Assembly (NCBI RefSeq): GCF_040802235.1
Contig: NC_133169.1
Location: forward strand, 45,267,034 to 45,331,033
Length of the DNA stretch: 64,000 nt
Direction: 5' to 3'
Source of the DNA: Manis javanica
Taxonomy: Eukaryota > Chordata > Mammalia > Pholidota > Manidae
Under the pieces are notes generated by a model. That model did not search any database. It was given only the letters and a program-made list of their open reading frames with translations, and was not told the origin of the DNA. Made by a program: the position numbers and the translations under genes. This document shows, piece after piece, positions 12,289 through 24,048 of the stretch (position 1 is the stretch's first letter; each line of letters opens with the position of its first letter).

Positions 12289-13030
12289 GTTATAGATATG
12301 GACATAGATATAGATATAGATATGGATAAATAGATACAATGATACAGATACAGATATAGACAATGGAGAATTAATTATTCAGCCATGAAAAAGAAGGAAA
12401 TCCTGCCATTTGCAACAGCTTGGATAAACCCTGTTATTTATGTTAAGTATAATAAATCAAACAGAGAAAGACAAAATGTATGATTTCTCTTGTATATGGA
12501 ATCTAAGAAAGACAAAATCACAAAAGCAAAAATACAGTGGTTGTTATCAGGGGCTGCATGTAGAATAAATGAGGAGTGATTTGTCAATTAAAAGATTAGT
12601 AAGTTCTGAGGGTTTAATACACAGCATCATGATTTTAGTAAATAGCTTATTATATAACTGAAACTTGTTTATAGAGATCTTAAATGTTCTAACCAAAACA
12701 AATCATAATTATGAGAGGTGATGTAAGTGTTAGACATTGTTAATAATTTATTAATAATGTGTATCAAACCAACATATCTTATACATGTTAGCTACATCAT
12801 GGTGGCTATAATGTAACATATTACACTGTATACTTGAAAATTGCAATTAGGGTACAGCTATTTTCTCACCATAGCAACAACAAATTGATAATATGAGTTG
12901 AAGGCTATGTTAGCTAATCTTCTGCAGTTAATACTTTGGAAAATATACTATAACAGTTCATCCTATTACACATCTTAAACTTACAGAATATATGCCAATG
13001 ATATCTCAATAAAATGAAAAAATTTAAAAA
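12289..13030 (+). mobile_element. Old L1, 3' piece resuming after Tigger1
   Basis: After the Tigger1 right end and a short ATAGAT-rich run, L1 text resumes: 'ttattcagccatgaaaaagaagg', 'ccatttgcaacagcttgg' (the last ORF2 codons) and a degenerate 3' UTR. It ends in 'tgatatctcaataaaatg' and an A-rich tract near 13010-13050. This is the 3' end of the L1 begun at 6820. Confidence 0.7.
12295..12362 (+). repeat. ATAGAT-type microsatellite
   Basis: Imperfect GATATA/GATAGA hexamer-like run directly next to the Tigger1 right end. Confidence 0.7.
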
Positions 13031-13034
13031 TAAA

Positions 13035-13460
13035 AATTGGAAAAAAATGAAAAAATGAGGTAGCATTAAATTAACATATATTTCATGTTAATACAGAGGA
13101 AAGTATACAAATCAGTAATCTAAAGAACAGAGATCAAGAGAAAGATGTGAAGGAAATGAATTTAGTTTTACTTTCAACCATAGTACTGACTAGTGGTATT
13201 GTCTTTGTAATTAAGTTGAACTATTAGTTTCATATACTTTATCAGCAAAAAAGATGAACAAAAGTTATTCACAAATTTCCTTGAACTTTAAATGATAAAG
13301 TATATGTATACATATACACATGAAATTACATTTCATAGCTAAGAATTTATGTGATGTTGGTATTTGTGATTATTATTAATATTGATTAAGTTTTTGATGC
13401 ATATTGTGATTAACAGTAAGAAATTTTCTTTGAAGACATGAGAGAGAGAAACAAAGCAAT
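13035..13460. other. Unassigned AT-rich spacer
   Basis: AT-rich sequence with no open frame, repeat boundary or motif I can name. Confidence 0.35.
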
Positions 13461-13935
13461 CACAGCAGGGCTACCCACTAGCTTCTGTAGCTCCTTTCAT
13501 TGCATTCCTATTTATAGTCTCAGAGGAGATTTGTCATAAAAAGAAGCCACTCCCTCAGCGGGCATAGTAACACCAGGGATGATGTCACTCTCTTGCTTCC
13601 TCTGTACACTTAACCGGGACATGCGCCATCAGCCCATCCGGGTGAGACGAATAACGTCAACAAATGGTGGTTTCAGCCACAGAAGTACAGGGAATTGCAA
13701 GAGCAAAGTGTAATTATTATTTTGAATTGTTCTGCTTCTGACATATTCTATTAGTTGTTGAAAATATTTCCTCAAATGTTTACCTGTCATCTGTATTTAA
13801 GTAGAAAATCAAGTATTCTTTCCCTTAAGAATTTCTTTATATGTGTCATGTATCTACTGCAATATATTAGGAAATGCACTATATATTGCAATGTATTAGG
13901 AATTTTTGTTTTCCAACTATTTGTGGCAAAGGAAT

Positions 13936-13970
13936 ATATATACACACACACACACATATACATATATCCT
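13936..13970 (+). repeat. (TA)n/(CA)n microsatellite
   Basis: Short TATATA-CACACA-TATACATATAT run, about 35 bases, absent from the matching place in the left arm. Confidence 0.8.
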
Positions 13971-15479
13971 CATTTACTGGATGATGCATTTTCTTTCCCT
14001 GAGATTGAAATATTACAGAGGAAGAGCTACTATTTTACTTGGAGATGGGATGATTACTTGTAGTTGATTTTTAAGGTTTGTAAAATACTAGAGACAAATA
14101 TCTGCATAGTATTTATAGTTCCCCTGGAAAGCTGACATGGGCGCCCCACACCAGATTGTCCCCCATAGATGGGAGGCCATGCTGTCAAGAGACCTGAGGC
14201 AGAGGCACAGCCTGTGGGGCTGAATCGGGAGCTGAGATGAGTTCTCACTCTGCTTGGTTTGTGGCATTAGGCAGATACTCTGAGAACCTGAAGCTTTTAT
14301 CATGTAAAAGGACAAAGTAAGATGAGTAGGTGCCTCACAGGCTCCTGGGAAGGATGGAATGTGGTGAGCATTAGGACAATTCCTGGAATGCCATCAGCTT
14401 CAAATAAAGGTTTGGCATATGCCACAGACACTATCCATGACCTCAAGTTTAATATTCTCTTAACTGCTTCCATGAAACTCAGGGAACTGCTTTAGAATCA
14501 GTCTGCATGGGGTGGGGGCCGCTGCTGAGGGTGGTGCAGACACTGCTCCCTCTAGGTCTGTATCCCAGGTGGGCTGCTTGCTGTGGCCTAGTGATGCTGA
14601 TCCCCATTTACTGAGGCGCAGCAGAGATTTCCCCAGTGACCCCAAATTCCCTTCCGCTCTCCCTCCACTCGCTCAGCAAACAGCTGAAGGTCTCACATGA
14701 CCGGTCCCTGTGCTAGCCCTTGTTTACTTTTCCACAAATATAGACTGGCAAACAAGTGTGCTTTACAATTCATTGGATTATTTTTTTAATTTTCAAGAGA
14801 TCAAAATCCACATGGCAAAGTGTATGGGATTTGAAAGAAAGCTTACATTTTCTAAAACAATATGTACAGATTTCTTGGATATTTATGTTAAGAAATTGAA
14901 ATCATTGTCAGTGTATTCTGCTGCTCTACCACCCTGAATAAATTCCATTTATTAATAGATTGAATATACTAATTAACTTTTGGAATTTACACAATATTAT
15001 AAAATATATTTGATATCCAAAATATCATTGTGAAATATCCCTGCAATATAACCGCCTGTAGATCCTTTCCAGAAAGAGAAGCTCATAGTTCCTTCTTGTT
15101 AATAAGGGTTTTAACTTGTCTGAAATTGAAAATCTTCAGAGATGTAATCTTCATGAGAAAATACAGATGAAGCTATTACTGATGCTCTTAGACCAGACAT
15201 CTTTTGCATCTATCGTTCATTTTATTATATTGTAGTTATTTTAAAATTATACATTAAATTATATTTATATAATATTTGTCCCTGAATAGACTGATTGTGA
15301 CCTCCCTGAGTTTAATGAATTTTAATTTGTCATTCATTTATCTTCAGATAAATCAGAAGCTGCCTGTGACCAGCAACATAGAAAAGCCAACAGTGAACTG
15401 CATACAGAAACATCTCAGTGCTTTTCAGCATTCCACTCTGTCTGTTTCCATGAAAAAATATTTTCTGTGTACATTAAAG

Positions 15480-15586
15480 CAGTTAACATTTGGAAAACAA
15501 AAGCCTTGCCTGATAAATGGCATTAACACTCTCAATCCTTTTCTTGTCCCCTGATATTTATAGCAAGTGGTAGAAGCTTTAAGAAG
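15480..15586 (+). other. Candidate 5'-UTR exon end with splice donor for OR2T copy 2
   Basis: A block conserved between the arms ends here in AAGAAG followed by GTAAGT (15587-15592), a near-ideal 5' splice site. In the left arm the same position reads AAGAAG then ATTGAT, so the donor is lost there. OR genes usually have one or more 5' non-coding exons spliced to a single coding exon, and a fitting acceptor lies just before the coding ATG at 16921. The exon start is not determinable. The conservation is seen; the exon role is inferred. Confidence 0.35.
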
Positions 15587-16317
15587 GTAAGTTTCAACTT
15601 GGAAAAGCATGTACTGGATAGAAAAAAATGGATTTCTGCAAGAAATTTTTCCTAACCAGGGTTAAAAAGAATTATATGAATATATTTATATGTTTATATT
15701 TAAAGTGTTCATATTCATAAAATAATTATATGTATCTACATACATACATAATATACATAATTCTTATGAATATATAAACAAATTCATACATATGAATACA
15801 GAAATAATCAACTCGAAATTATCAAAAGCATAAGTAGATACAAAGACTGGTGAACTGAGCTAATACATCTTATATAATCAGACAATAATAGTTAGAGCAG
15901 TATCTTACCCAGATTCTGCACAATTATTTCTCTATATATTAATTATTTAAAACAGCAGTATGTATGTATATTCATCAATAACTGTCAGGTTCCAACTACT
16001 TCCACTATTTTAGCTCATTTGTTCCTAACCATGCCTGAGATCATTGTGCTTGTGTGCATTTTATGTAGAGTGGACAGGGGGATAGGGGTGCAGGATAAGC
16101 TGGACCCACAGCTGCAGTACAGCTTCAGAGTCTGGGCTCCTAATGTTGCCCCTAGGATGTCCAAAGAGTTCCTTGGTGAGGCCCACAGGCTACTTCTGAA
16201 TATACAGCTCAACCCACCCAACTTCACTGCTTCAACATGTGAGCCAGTCTCACAGGCACAATGGGTTCAAACATTCATATGGATTTTCTCAAACTGTGAT
16301 TTAGTTAGTTTTTAAGT

Positions 16318-16405
16318 CTTTTTATATATTGAGGTATAATTGACGTATAACATTTTATTAGTTTCAGGAGTATAATGTAATGACTCAGTATTTGGGTACA
16401 TGGTG
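16318..16405 (-). repeat. Old L1 3'-end fragment
   Basis: The plus strand reads 'tattgaggtataattgacgt' then 'gtttcaggagtataatgtaatgac', the reverse complement of an L1M 3' terminus. There is no counterpart at the equivalent place in the left arm. Confidence 0.6.
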
Positions 16406-16775
16406 AAACAAAATACTTCTTATATGGAAAACAGCTTCAAGAGTGTTTACGACCCTACCTGGATCCTCAAACCAGAGATGTTAATGAAATCCTCATTCCT
16501 GTATCAAAAATTTTTAGAAAATTGATATTCTTTTTAAATAATTCACTTTTGTGTTCACATACACCAGTGTCTGTAAATTTACATTCTAGATAAAAGACAT
16601 ATATCATTAGGTCATCTCATGACTTTGGACTTTGAAAACCTCACAAGTTACTAATTATTCTATTCCAGATTTGTGAATTATTATTTTATAGTACAATCAT
16701 AGAATTATAGGTAATATGTAACCTCTAAGTCTCTAGGACATGGAGTTCCTCAACTTGGGATAATTGGGTTGATAC

Positions 16776-16776
16776 A

Positions 16777-16833
<57 letters not shown>
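16776..16833 (+). repeat. (CA)n microsatellite
   Basis: About 28 CA units with one early TA interruption, 100 bases upstream of OR2T copy 2 and inside its presumed intron. The left arm has only a short GTGT stretch near 2688-2705. Confidence 0.95.
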
Positions 16834-16837
<4 letters not shown>

Positions 16838-16914
16838 AGCCATATGCACACACGCAATAAAGAGTCATTCAGCAGGTGGCATCTCAGGAGTGCTCCATTA
16901 CTTCTCTCCTTGGT

Positions 16915-16930
16915 GGGCCAGGTGAAATCA
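16915..16930 (+). other. Candidate splice acceptor before OR2T copy 2 coding exon
   Basis: A pyrimidine-rich run (ttacttctctccttgg) leads to GGGCCAG at 16915-16921, then GTGAAATC and the ATG at 16930. The GGGCCAG|GTGAAATC core is kept in the left arm before copy 1. OR coding exons typically begin a few bases before the ATG in this way. Confidence 0.4.
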
Positions 16931-17876
16931 TGGAGGACACCATCTGGATGGCCAACCACTCAGGAAGGTCAGAGTTCATCCTGCTGGGAATCTTCAGTCA
17001 ATCCAAACACCCGGCAATCCTTTGTGTGGTAATTTTTGTGGTTTTCCTGATGGCCTTGTCTGGAAACACCATCCTGGTCCTTCTGATACACTCTGATGCC
17101 CTCTTCCACACCCCCATGTACTTTTAAATCAGCCAGTTGTCTCTCATGGACGTGACGTACATTTCCATCACTGTGCCCAAGATGCTCGTGGTGTGAACAT
17201 GATCTCAGCCCCCAGATGTGGTATGCATATGTTGCTCTGTGTGACACTAGGTGGATCAGAATTTCCTCCTGGCTGCAATGGCCTATGACCGCTATGCAGC
17301 CATCTGCCATCCTCTCCATTATCCAGTCCTCATGAACCACAGAGTGTGTGTCCTTCTGGCATCTGGCTACTGGCTCCTGGGATCAGTAGATGGCTTCATG
17401 CTCACATCTGTCACCATGACTTTCCCTTTTTGCAGATCCTGGGTGGTCCATCATTTTTTCTGTGAGGTCCCTGCTGTAATGAAGTTCTTCTGCTCAGACA
17501 CCTCCATCTATGAGACACTCATGTACCTCTGCTGTGTCCTCATGCTGCTCATCCCTGTGACCATCATTTCAGGCTCCTATGGTTTCATCCTCCTCACCAT
17601 CCACAGGATGAACTCAGCACAGGCCGGAAGAAGGCCTTTGCCACCTGCTCCTCCCACATGACTGTGGTCACCCTCTTCTATGGGGCTGCCGTCTACACCT
17701 ACATGCTCCCCAGTTCCTCCCACACCCCTGAGAAGGACATGGTGGTGTCTGTCTTTCACACCATACTCACTCCTGTGCTAAATTCTTTGATCTATAGTCT
17801 AAGGAATAAGGATGTTATGGGGGCACTAAAGAAAATGCTGACTGTGGGACCTGTCTTTCAAAAAACCATAAAGTAG
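16930..17876 (+). pseudogene. Olfactory receptor pseudogene, OR2T-like (copy 2)
   Basis: Odorant GPCR of the OR2T group, inverted paralogue of the gene at 1672-2606. It starts [20 protein letters not shown]. The first frame ends at a TAA at 17125 just after HTPMYF. A 13-base gap after 17190 (LVDRVTG region) shifts the frame and creates TGA at 17194; a 2-base gap near 17260 restores it. TM3 to TM6 then read well: [20 protein letters not shown] with DRY intact, then [20 protein letters not shown] 1-base loss near 17621 ([10 protein letters not shown] region) shifts frame again. The last frame gives [24 protein letters not shown] and a tail ending GPVFQKTIK at 17876. The LNPLIYS proline is Ser. 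At least one direct stop and two net frame changes: not a working receptor. Confidence 0.93.
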
Positions 17877-18479
17877 GAAACTGATATCAACATATTTTCC
17901 TTCACTCTACATTGTATGTTTAGAATCTTATCAGCATTATTCTTCACACTCACATAGCACTGTGTCTCATCTAATTTTGCACCTCTTCTAAGTATTGGTT
18001 CCATGTAGGAGAAAACTCAATTTTATAAACTTTCTCCATTCAAAATGCTTTATACAATCATTATATAAGTTACATATACTAAGGTTGATAACTGCACTCT
18101 CTGTAGAAGAATATCCATATTCTTAGGAATATATAACAAAAATATTTATAGGAAAAATATCATGTGAAAGCATGAAATTGATTTAAATGATAGGGGGAGG
18201 AGAAAAATGTTAAAACAAAGAAGGTAAAATATGAACAACTGGAGAGTCTTGGTAAAGAGCGGGTAGGTGTTGTTTGAACCGTTCATACCCATGATACTTT
18301 TCTATAAAAGTAAAATTTTCCCATATAAACAGTTGAAATGTCAATCCTCCCACCTTTTTTGAGTCTTTGTCCTTTCCCATTTTTATTGTAATCTGTTAGG
18401 TGGCAGTGTATATAACACACTGTCTTTAAAAACACTCTTTTTACAGTGCTGAATCTTTACTGAGACAATTACCTGTATG

Positions 18480-19680
18480 CTTATATTTTGCATGCCTCAT
18501 CCCACATGTTCCAACTAAGGCATCAGGGGTGATTAATATTCCCCAGCAGGTAGAAGTTTTAGAACCATAGGAAGACTATAAATTCAATGTTGAAAGAAGA
18601 TTGAGGAAGATCTCTTGCATGCGGTGACATCTGCACTAAGTTTTGAAGTATGTAATTTATTAGAAAAATTAGGAAGGCAGAATATCAAATATTCAAACTA
18701 ATTTATTTATTCAATTACTCAGTACATACTTTTATGTTGTAGTAACATAAAAAATAGCTAAATGTAATAAAAATCTGAATACTAAGTTGTTGATATACAC
18801 AAGAAGTATGAGCCTGTAGTTATAGTCTATATGCAATAGGTGTTATAAAGTATATGATGCTCCTTGATGCTCCTGCGGAAAGGGTGCAGCTCATAAGGAC
18901 AAATCAGTGCTACCTAGACCTGAGACAACTGATGATAAAGAACTGACAGCAGAACCTGGTTCTCAGTGTTAAATGGTGACTAGATGTTACCTCAGATGAG
19001 TGTAGGAGGCTGTATCATGGAGACCTTGCACAGAGACAAGATACCCCAGAAAAGCATGAACAAAAATCATACAGGTATCCAAGCAGGACTGGTAAATATT
19101 TCAATGGCTCTCCCTTTCATGCTTTATATTGTAGACTCATTTCTTACCCTTTTGTGACCGAGAAGTTTACAAACAGTATTGAAACGAGAAGAATAACACT
19201 TTAGTAATGTTAAGTAGATAGCAATCAATTGGAGAAGTGTACAGTGGAGGTCTGGAAACCAGGTGAGTATGGATGGTGAGCTGAACAGTGTTGGTCTGTG
19301 TGCACCTGGACACGCTGAGCACCAGGAAGGCCTGTGGGGAAAGATGTTTGGAGTGACTGGGGCCTTGGACCCATTTTATAAAGTCACAGACCTGGTTGCA
19401 TATTAACCATGAATAGTTTATGACTGTAACTATGGATCTGTAGTGTTTGGGAAACAATGTGGAAAACCTATTTCTAACATTGTTGTCAGAGTAAAACTAA
19501 ACAAATTAAATATGTACACATGAAATTTAAAATAACTGAGAAGCATATGAATTATGACTTAACTTGGTGGACCATAATGTCACACATATTTGATGGTTCC
19601 ACTTGCAATACCCAAAATATTGGAAAGAAACTGAGCAAAATCAACCAAAATGTTGTGTGCAACCATATTCTTCCAAGAGG
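18480..19680. other. Unassigned segment, possible ancient repeat remnants
   Basis: No gene is seen. Text near 18600-18660 (gaggaagatctcttgcatgcggtgacatctgcactaagttttgaag, paraphrased) faintly recalls L2-type 3' sequence, but too weakly to call. Confidence 0.3.
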
Positions 19681-21130
19681 TGGATTATGAGTGGGTATAA
19701 GGTGAAGGGCATAAAGAGGTACAAACTTGAAATTATAAGAATAAATTAGTCACAGGGATGGATAAATAATACAGGGAACATATCAAGTAATATTGTAATG
19801 TCTTTCTATAGTGACAAGTGTTAACAAGACTTACTGTGGTGAGTGTTTAGTATATAATTGTTAAATCAGTTTGTTTTACATCCAAATCCAATACAATATT
19901 TTATATCTACTATATTTCATAAAAGAAATTAAAAATATGACATAAGCAGCAACTTTTGGGAATCAGCCTTAGTATTTTCTTTTCCTGGATATGTCTCCCC
20001 AGTACAGCAGGGAAAAAAAAGCAGAAGTAAACAATTGGGAATATGTCAAACTAAAAAACTTTGACACAGTGAAGGATACTATCAATAATATGAAAAGGCA
20101 ACCTACAGAAATGGGGAGTATATTTGAAAGTTATATGTGTGATATGAGGTAAATGTACAAAAGGTGTAAAGAACTAATGCAACTCAACATCAAAAAAAAA
20201 GAAATAGTCCAGTTAAATATGGATACAACATCCACATAGGCATTCTTACAAGACTTAGAGATGACCAGTGCACATGAAGGAATACTCAACATAACTAATC
20301 ATCAGGGAAATGTAGGTAAGTCACACAATCTATTAATATTCTCACATGAGTCCAAATGGAAATAACAAGTGTTGGCAAGGATGTTGAGAAAAGAGAATCT
20401 TCATAAACTGCTGGTGGAAATATGTTTGTTCAGCCACTATGGGAAATAGTAAGGAATTTCCAAAAAAAAAAAAAAAGAAAAATCCTTATGATTCAGTAAT
20501 TCTACTTCTGAGTATTTGCACTAATTTGAAAGTATGCATCTAACTCTACTTTTACTCATATTTGCATGCAATAGCTAAGATATGGAAGAAACCTGTGTCC
20601 TACAATGGATCACATCATCTTATAATATGGATGTGGTATATACATATAATGGAATATTACTCAGCCATAAAATAGTAATGAACTCTTTCCATTCATGACA
20701 GCATGTATAGACCAAGATGGAATGCTAAATGAAAGTAAAGAATGCTAGGTGGCAGAAAAAGAGAAATACCACATGATTTCACTTATATGTGGAGTCTAGA
20801 AAACAGAACAAATTAACAAATAAACAAAAACAAAAACAGACTCATAAATACGAGAACCATCTGGTGGTTGCCGGAAGGGCGCAGGCAGGAGGATAGGTGA
20901 AAAGTATAAAATAAGTAAGTCATAGTGACAAAAAAGAATACAATCGGAAAGTAGCCACTAATATTTTATTAACTATGAAGGTGACAGATGGTAACTGCAC
21001 TTAAAGAGGTGAGCATTTCATAATTTTTAAGCCACTGTTTTGTACACATGGAACTAATATACTATTTTATGTCATCTACAGTTCAGTGGAAAATGATAAA
21101 TAATAGATGAATATTATAAAATAAATGAAT
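19680..21130 (+). mobile_element. Old L1 3' fragments (ORF2 C-terminus and 3' UTR)
   Basis: Two stacked plus-strand L1 pieces. 19680-19930 resembles a 3' UTR (gggtataaggtgaagggcat ... atatagtaatattgtaatg). From about 19940 the ORF2 end is readable at nucleotide level: 'caaactaaaaaactttgacac', 'gagaatcttcataaactgctgg', 'tactcagccataaaatagtaatg', then a 3' UTR ('ggagtctagaaaacag') and a terminal 'gtacacatggaactaata' pattern near 21040-21060. No frame is preserved. It is a 5'-truncated old L1M copy. Confidence 0.7.
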
Positions 21131-21440
21131 TTCCCATTAACAAACTTCATAGGGCCATTGCAGAAACTTGATGACTGTTATTTGAAAAATTGTTGTTTTA
21201 AAAAAATATCTTTCTTCATATATATGATTACATTTTTATGAAAGATTTCCAGGGGGGTATTATGACTCAAATTATCAATCACTTTTAATGTTGATACAAA
21301 TGGTTAATTTTCATATTATACAATATTAATTTACCCCCCTAAGAAGAAAGAACTCCATTTTTTCCATTTCCATTGTGCTGAAGAGTCTCTATCCTGCTGA
21401 AGAGTCTCTATCCTGCCCCTCAAGCATCTCTACTCCTCCA
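21130..21440. other. Unassigned AT-rich segment with a 19-bp tandem duplication
   Basis: Mostly featureless. A perfect two-copy direct repeat of 19 bases (tgctgaagagtctctatcc) lies at 21376-21394 and 21395-21413. Confidence 0.6.
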
Positions 21441-21800
21441 TGTCTGCTCTGTGACCAGAGGGGGCTACTTGTCCCTCTCAATTCTGGATTGTTTGGCCTG
21501 TGAGAGACCCAGCAGGGGGCTGGAGGGCAGTAGCAGACTGAGGTCTCGGTATTTACTCCCTCAGCACCTTCTCGGCCAGAGTCGGCTGAGTCCCTCCACC
21601 TGGGGAACAGGTGTCACCAATAGTCGTCCCCCTTGCAGCTTCAGCTGCCACAGGTCCTGCAAATCACTGCTCCTCCTGCTGCCCCTCGGGACCAATGCTG
21701 CAGAGAGCACCACTTTGATGTCTCCATTGGCTCATTCTACATCTTTGATGAAATTCCTACCCCCACCAACCTCTGTTTAACCTTAACCTACTCATTAATA
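21440..21800 (+). repeat. GC-rich old interspersed-repeat remnant, family not named
   Basis: The composition jumps to GC-rich. The text 'ctgtgagagacccagcagg' followed by 'cggtatttactccctcagc' and 'tgagtccctccacctgggg' recalls a widely dispersed mammalian repeat I cannot name with certainty. The open frame across it (109 codons) matches no family I know and is probably incidental. Confidence 0.35.
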
Positions 21801-22514
21801 CTGGCTACACTTTGCAGATGTTTGCAATATTACCAACTCCACCTAGATTGCATCTATGTATTTACATTTTTCTAATATTTATTTAGCCTCTTTATATATG
21901 TTAATTGCTCCATAGTATTTCTTAAGCTCTGAATTAGCCAAGTACAAGATTATGTTAATTTTTGAATCCATAGTTTGTGCACTGATTTGTATCCTCACAG
22001 ATTATTAATATTGGTCCCTTGATATGTATGTAGTCTCCACCCCAGCTCACCAGCAGGAGGAAGAGACACAGAGCAGGTTGTGAGTTGAAGCCCATAACTG
22101 ATAAATACTCCACCCTGTAGATCTTCTCCAGGAGCACAAACTCACATTGTATGGTGTTCTGGAGATTAGAGGGGTTGAAAAGCAAAGTCAGGGACTGAGA
22201 TTCCAGCCATTTGTGGAGAACAGGTTCCCAAACTGGCTGCTCTGGAACTAAAGAAAGGCATGCCCTTTGAAAGACTTCCTAACAGTGAAAGGGCTGCTAT
22301 AGGGGCAAGGATTACACAGAGCTTGCTGCTCAGGAGAAGGAACAGGTGGAAGAAATTGTCCCAGCACATTCAGCCTAGCAGGTTGGGAACTTTCAGGAGC
22401 TTCAGGCACTCCATCTCCCTTGTGGTCAATGGACCCCACCATGATAAGCAGCCTGCCACTTCTTCCTCTCAGCCAGCACCTGCGTGCAAACCTGCTACCC
22501 CTCATCATTGCTCC

Positions 22515-22868
22515 AGGCCAGCCAGAGGGCAGCCCCACCTACGGCAACTACAGTGACTTAACACAGAGGTTGCTCCCTGTGCATGGCTCACAAGCTCTGA
22601 CAGCAGAGACAGGCACTGTGGTTGGGAAGTAGGCAAGAGATCTGTCCTCTTGGCAGGCACTGGCATGGATTACCTTTGACCCATGCCATTATTTTAGGCC
22701 AGCCAGAGGGCAGCCCCACCTACGGCAGTGTAGGGCATAATGCAGAGGCTTATCCAGGCATGTGAATCACTGACCTTACAGCAGAGGCAGGCCGTGAAGC
22801 AGGGAAGCAGGAAAGAGCTCTTACCTTTGGGTAGGCACAAGCACTGCTTCCCTGCAAACCTTGCCATC
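22515..22868 (+). repeat. Tandem monomers in the 5' UTR of L1 A
   Basis: A 32-base block (starting aggccagccagagggcagcc) occurs at 22515-22546 and again, identical, at 22696-22727, a spacing of 181 bases. The rest of the two units also aligns loosely (CAGAGGCAGGC..., AAGCAGG/AAGTAGGCAAGAG..., GGCACTGGCATGG/GGCACAAGCACTG). Monomer-built promoters are known from mouse and other mammalian L1s. Elements B and C have an unrelated 5' UTR. Confidence 0.7.
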
Positions 22869-22879
22869 ACTCCAAGATT

Positions 22880-23743
22880 ATGAAAAGGCAGAAAAAAACT
22901 TGTTCAATCCAAAATTCCTCAAACACAAGAAAGAGGGCTAAGTGAAACTGAAATCACCAATCTTAATGAAAAATAATTCAAAATAAAAGTCATAGGCATG
23001 TGAATGGAGCTACAGAAAAATATTCAAGATCTAATGAAGGAATTCAAGACAGAGATAGATACTGTGAAAAATACAGTAGCTGAAATGAAACATACAATGT
23101 AGGGACTAAAAGCAGATCAGATGAGTAGAGATTAAAAATTGGATAGCAATTAGAGAACAGGAATACAAAGAAGCTGAGGCAGAGAGAGAAAAAAAGGATC
23201 TCTATGAATGAAAGAATATTAAGAAAACTGTGGGACCTATCAAAATGGAACAATATTTGCATTCTAGGGATACCAGAAGAAGAGACAGAAAAAGGGATAG
23301 AAAGTGTGTTTGAAGAAATAATTGATGAAAACTTCCCCATTATTTGGAAGGAAATAGTCTCTCAGGCCATGGGAGTCCACAGATCTCCAAACACAAGAGA
23401 CCCAAGGAGGACAACACCAAGACATATGATAATTAAATTGGCAATGATCAAGGACAGGAATATAGTATTAAAAGCAGCCAGAGAGAGAAAAAAGATCACC
23501 TACAAAGGAAAACCCATCAAGCTGTCATCAGACTTCTCAGCAGAAACCTTACAGGCCAAAACGGAGTGGCATGATATGTTCAATGCAATGTAACAGAAGG
23601 GCCTTCAACCAAGAATACTCTATCTGGAAAGATTGTCTTTTAAGTTTGAAGGAGGGATTAAACGATTTTCAGATATGCAAAAGTTGAGGGAATTTACTTC
23701 CCACAAACCATCTCTGCAGTGTATTTTAAAGGGACTGCTATAG
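22880..23743 (+). pseudogene. L1 A ORF1 (RNA-binding chaperone) relic
   Basis: ORF1p coats L1 RNA as a trimeric nucleic-acid chaperone. The likely start is the ATG at 22880 (MKRQKKTCSIQNS). The coiled-coil part is broken by stops. The RRM and C-terminal domain are best kept at 23204-23593: NNICILGIPEEETEKGIE, then NFPIIWKEI, then RDPRRTTPRHMIIKLAMIKD and YKGKPIKLSSDFSAETLQ. The usual HIIIK is HMIIK and the usual ARREWHD is AKTEWHD. A stop follows NAM, and C-terminal text (KGLQPRILYLERLSFKFEGG) continues after it. Confidence 0.85.
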
Positions 23744-24048
23744 ATGGAAGTGTTCCTAAGGCTAAATAGCTTTCACCAGAGAAAATAAAACCACAGTAAA
23801 GGAAGCACACCAATTCATTATTATCCAAATGCAAAATTAAATCAGCTACCCAAAAAGTCAATCAAAGGATCCACAAACAGTACAGAATATGACACCTAAC
23901 ATACAAAGAGTGGAGGAGGAAGACTAAGAAGGGAGAAAAAAGTTTTCAGATTGCATTTGTAATAGCATAATAAGTGAGTTAAGATAAACTGTTGGATAGT
24001 AAGGGAACGATCCTTGAACCTTTGGTAACTACTAATCCAAAGCCTGTA

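Larger units (their letters stand above)
13460..18480 (+). repeat. Inverted duplication, right arm (OR2T pseudogene plus its 5' flank)
   Basis: Plus-strand counterpart of the arm at 1050-5970. Paired blocks seen by eye include 13500-13810 with 5640-5940, 14560-14740 with 4740-4980, 15500-15610 with 3890-4010, 16070-16220 with 3240-3400, 16900-17880 with 1672-2640, and the 3' flank 17880-18400 with 1180-1670. Between blocks the two arms have taken different insertions and deletions (for example the CA repeat at 16776). The duplication predates the loss of both genes, because their lesions differ. Confidence 0.75.

Noticed and set aside
13755-14063. 102-codon frame in the right arm, similar to a frame at 5415-5669
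   Set aside because: The resemblance comes from the inverted duplication; neither frame shows a known protein, and the shared DNA is non-coding-like.
16750-17032. Frames rich in His-Thr or Cys-Val repeats
   Set aside because: Translation of the CA microsatellite, not a gene.
21451-21780. 109-codon frame in a GC-rich patch
   Set aside because: No domain seen; the DNA resembles an old dispersed repeat and the protein has no known relative.
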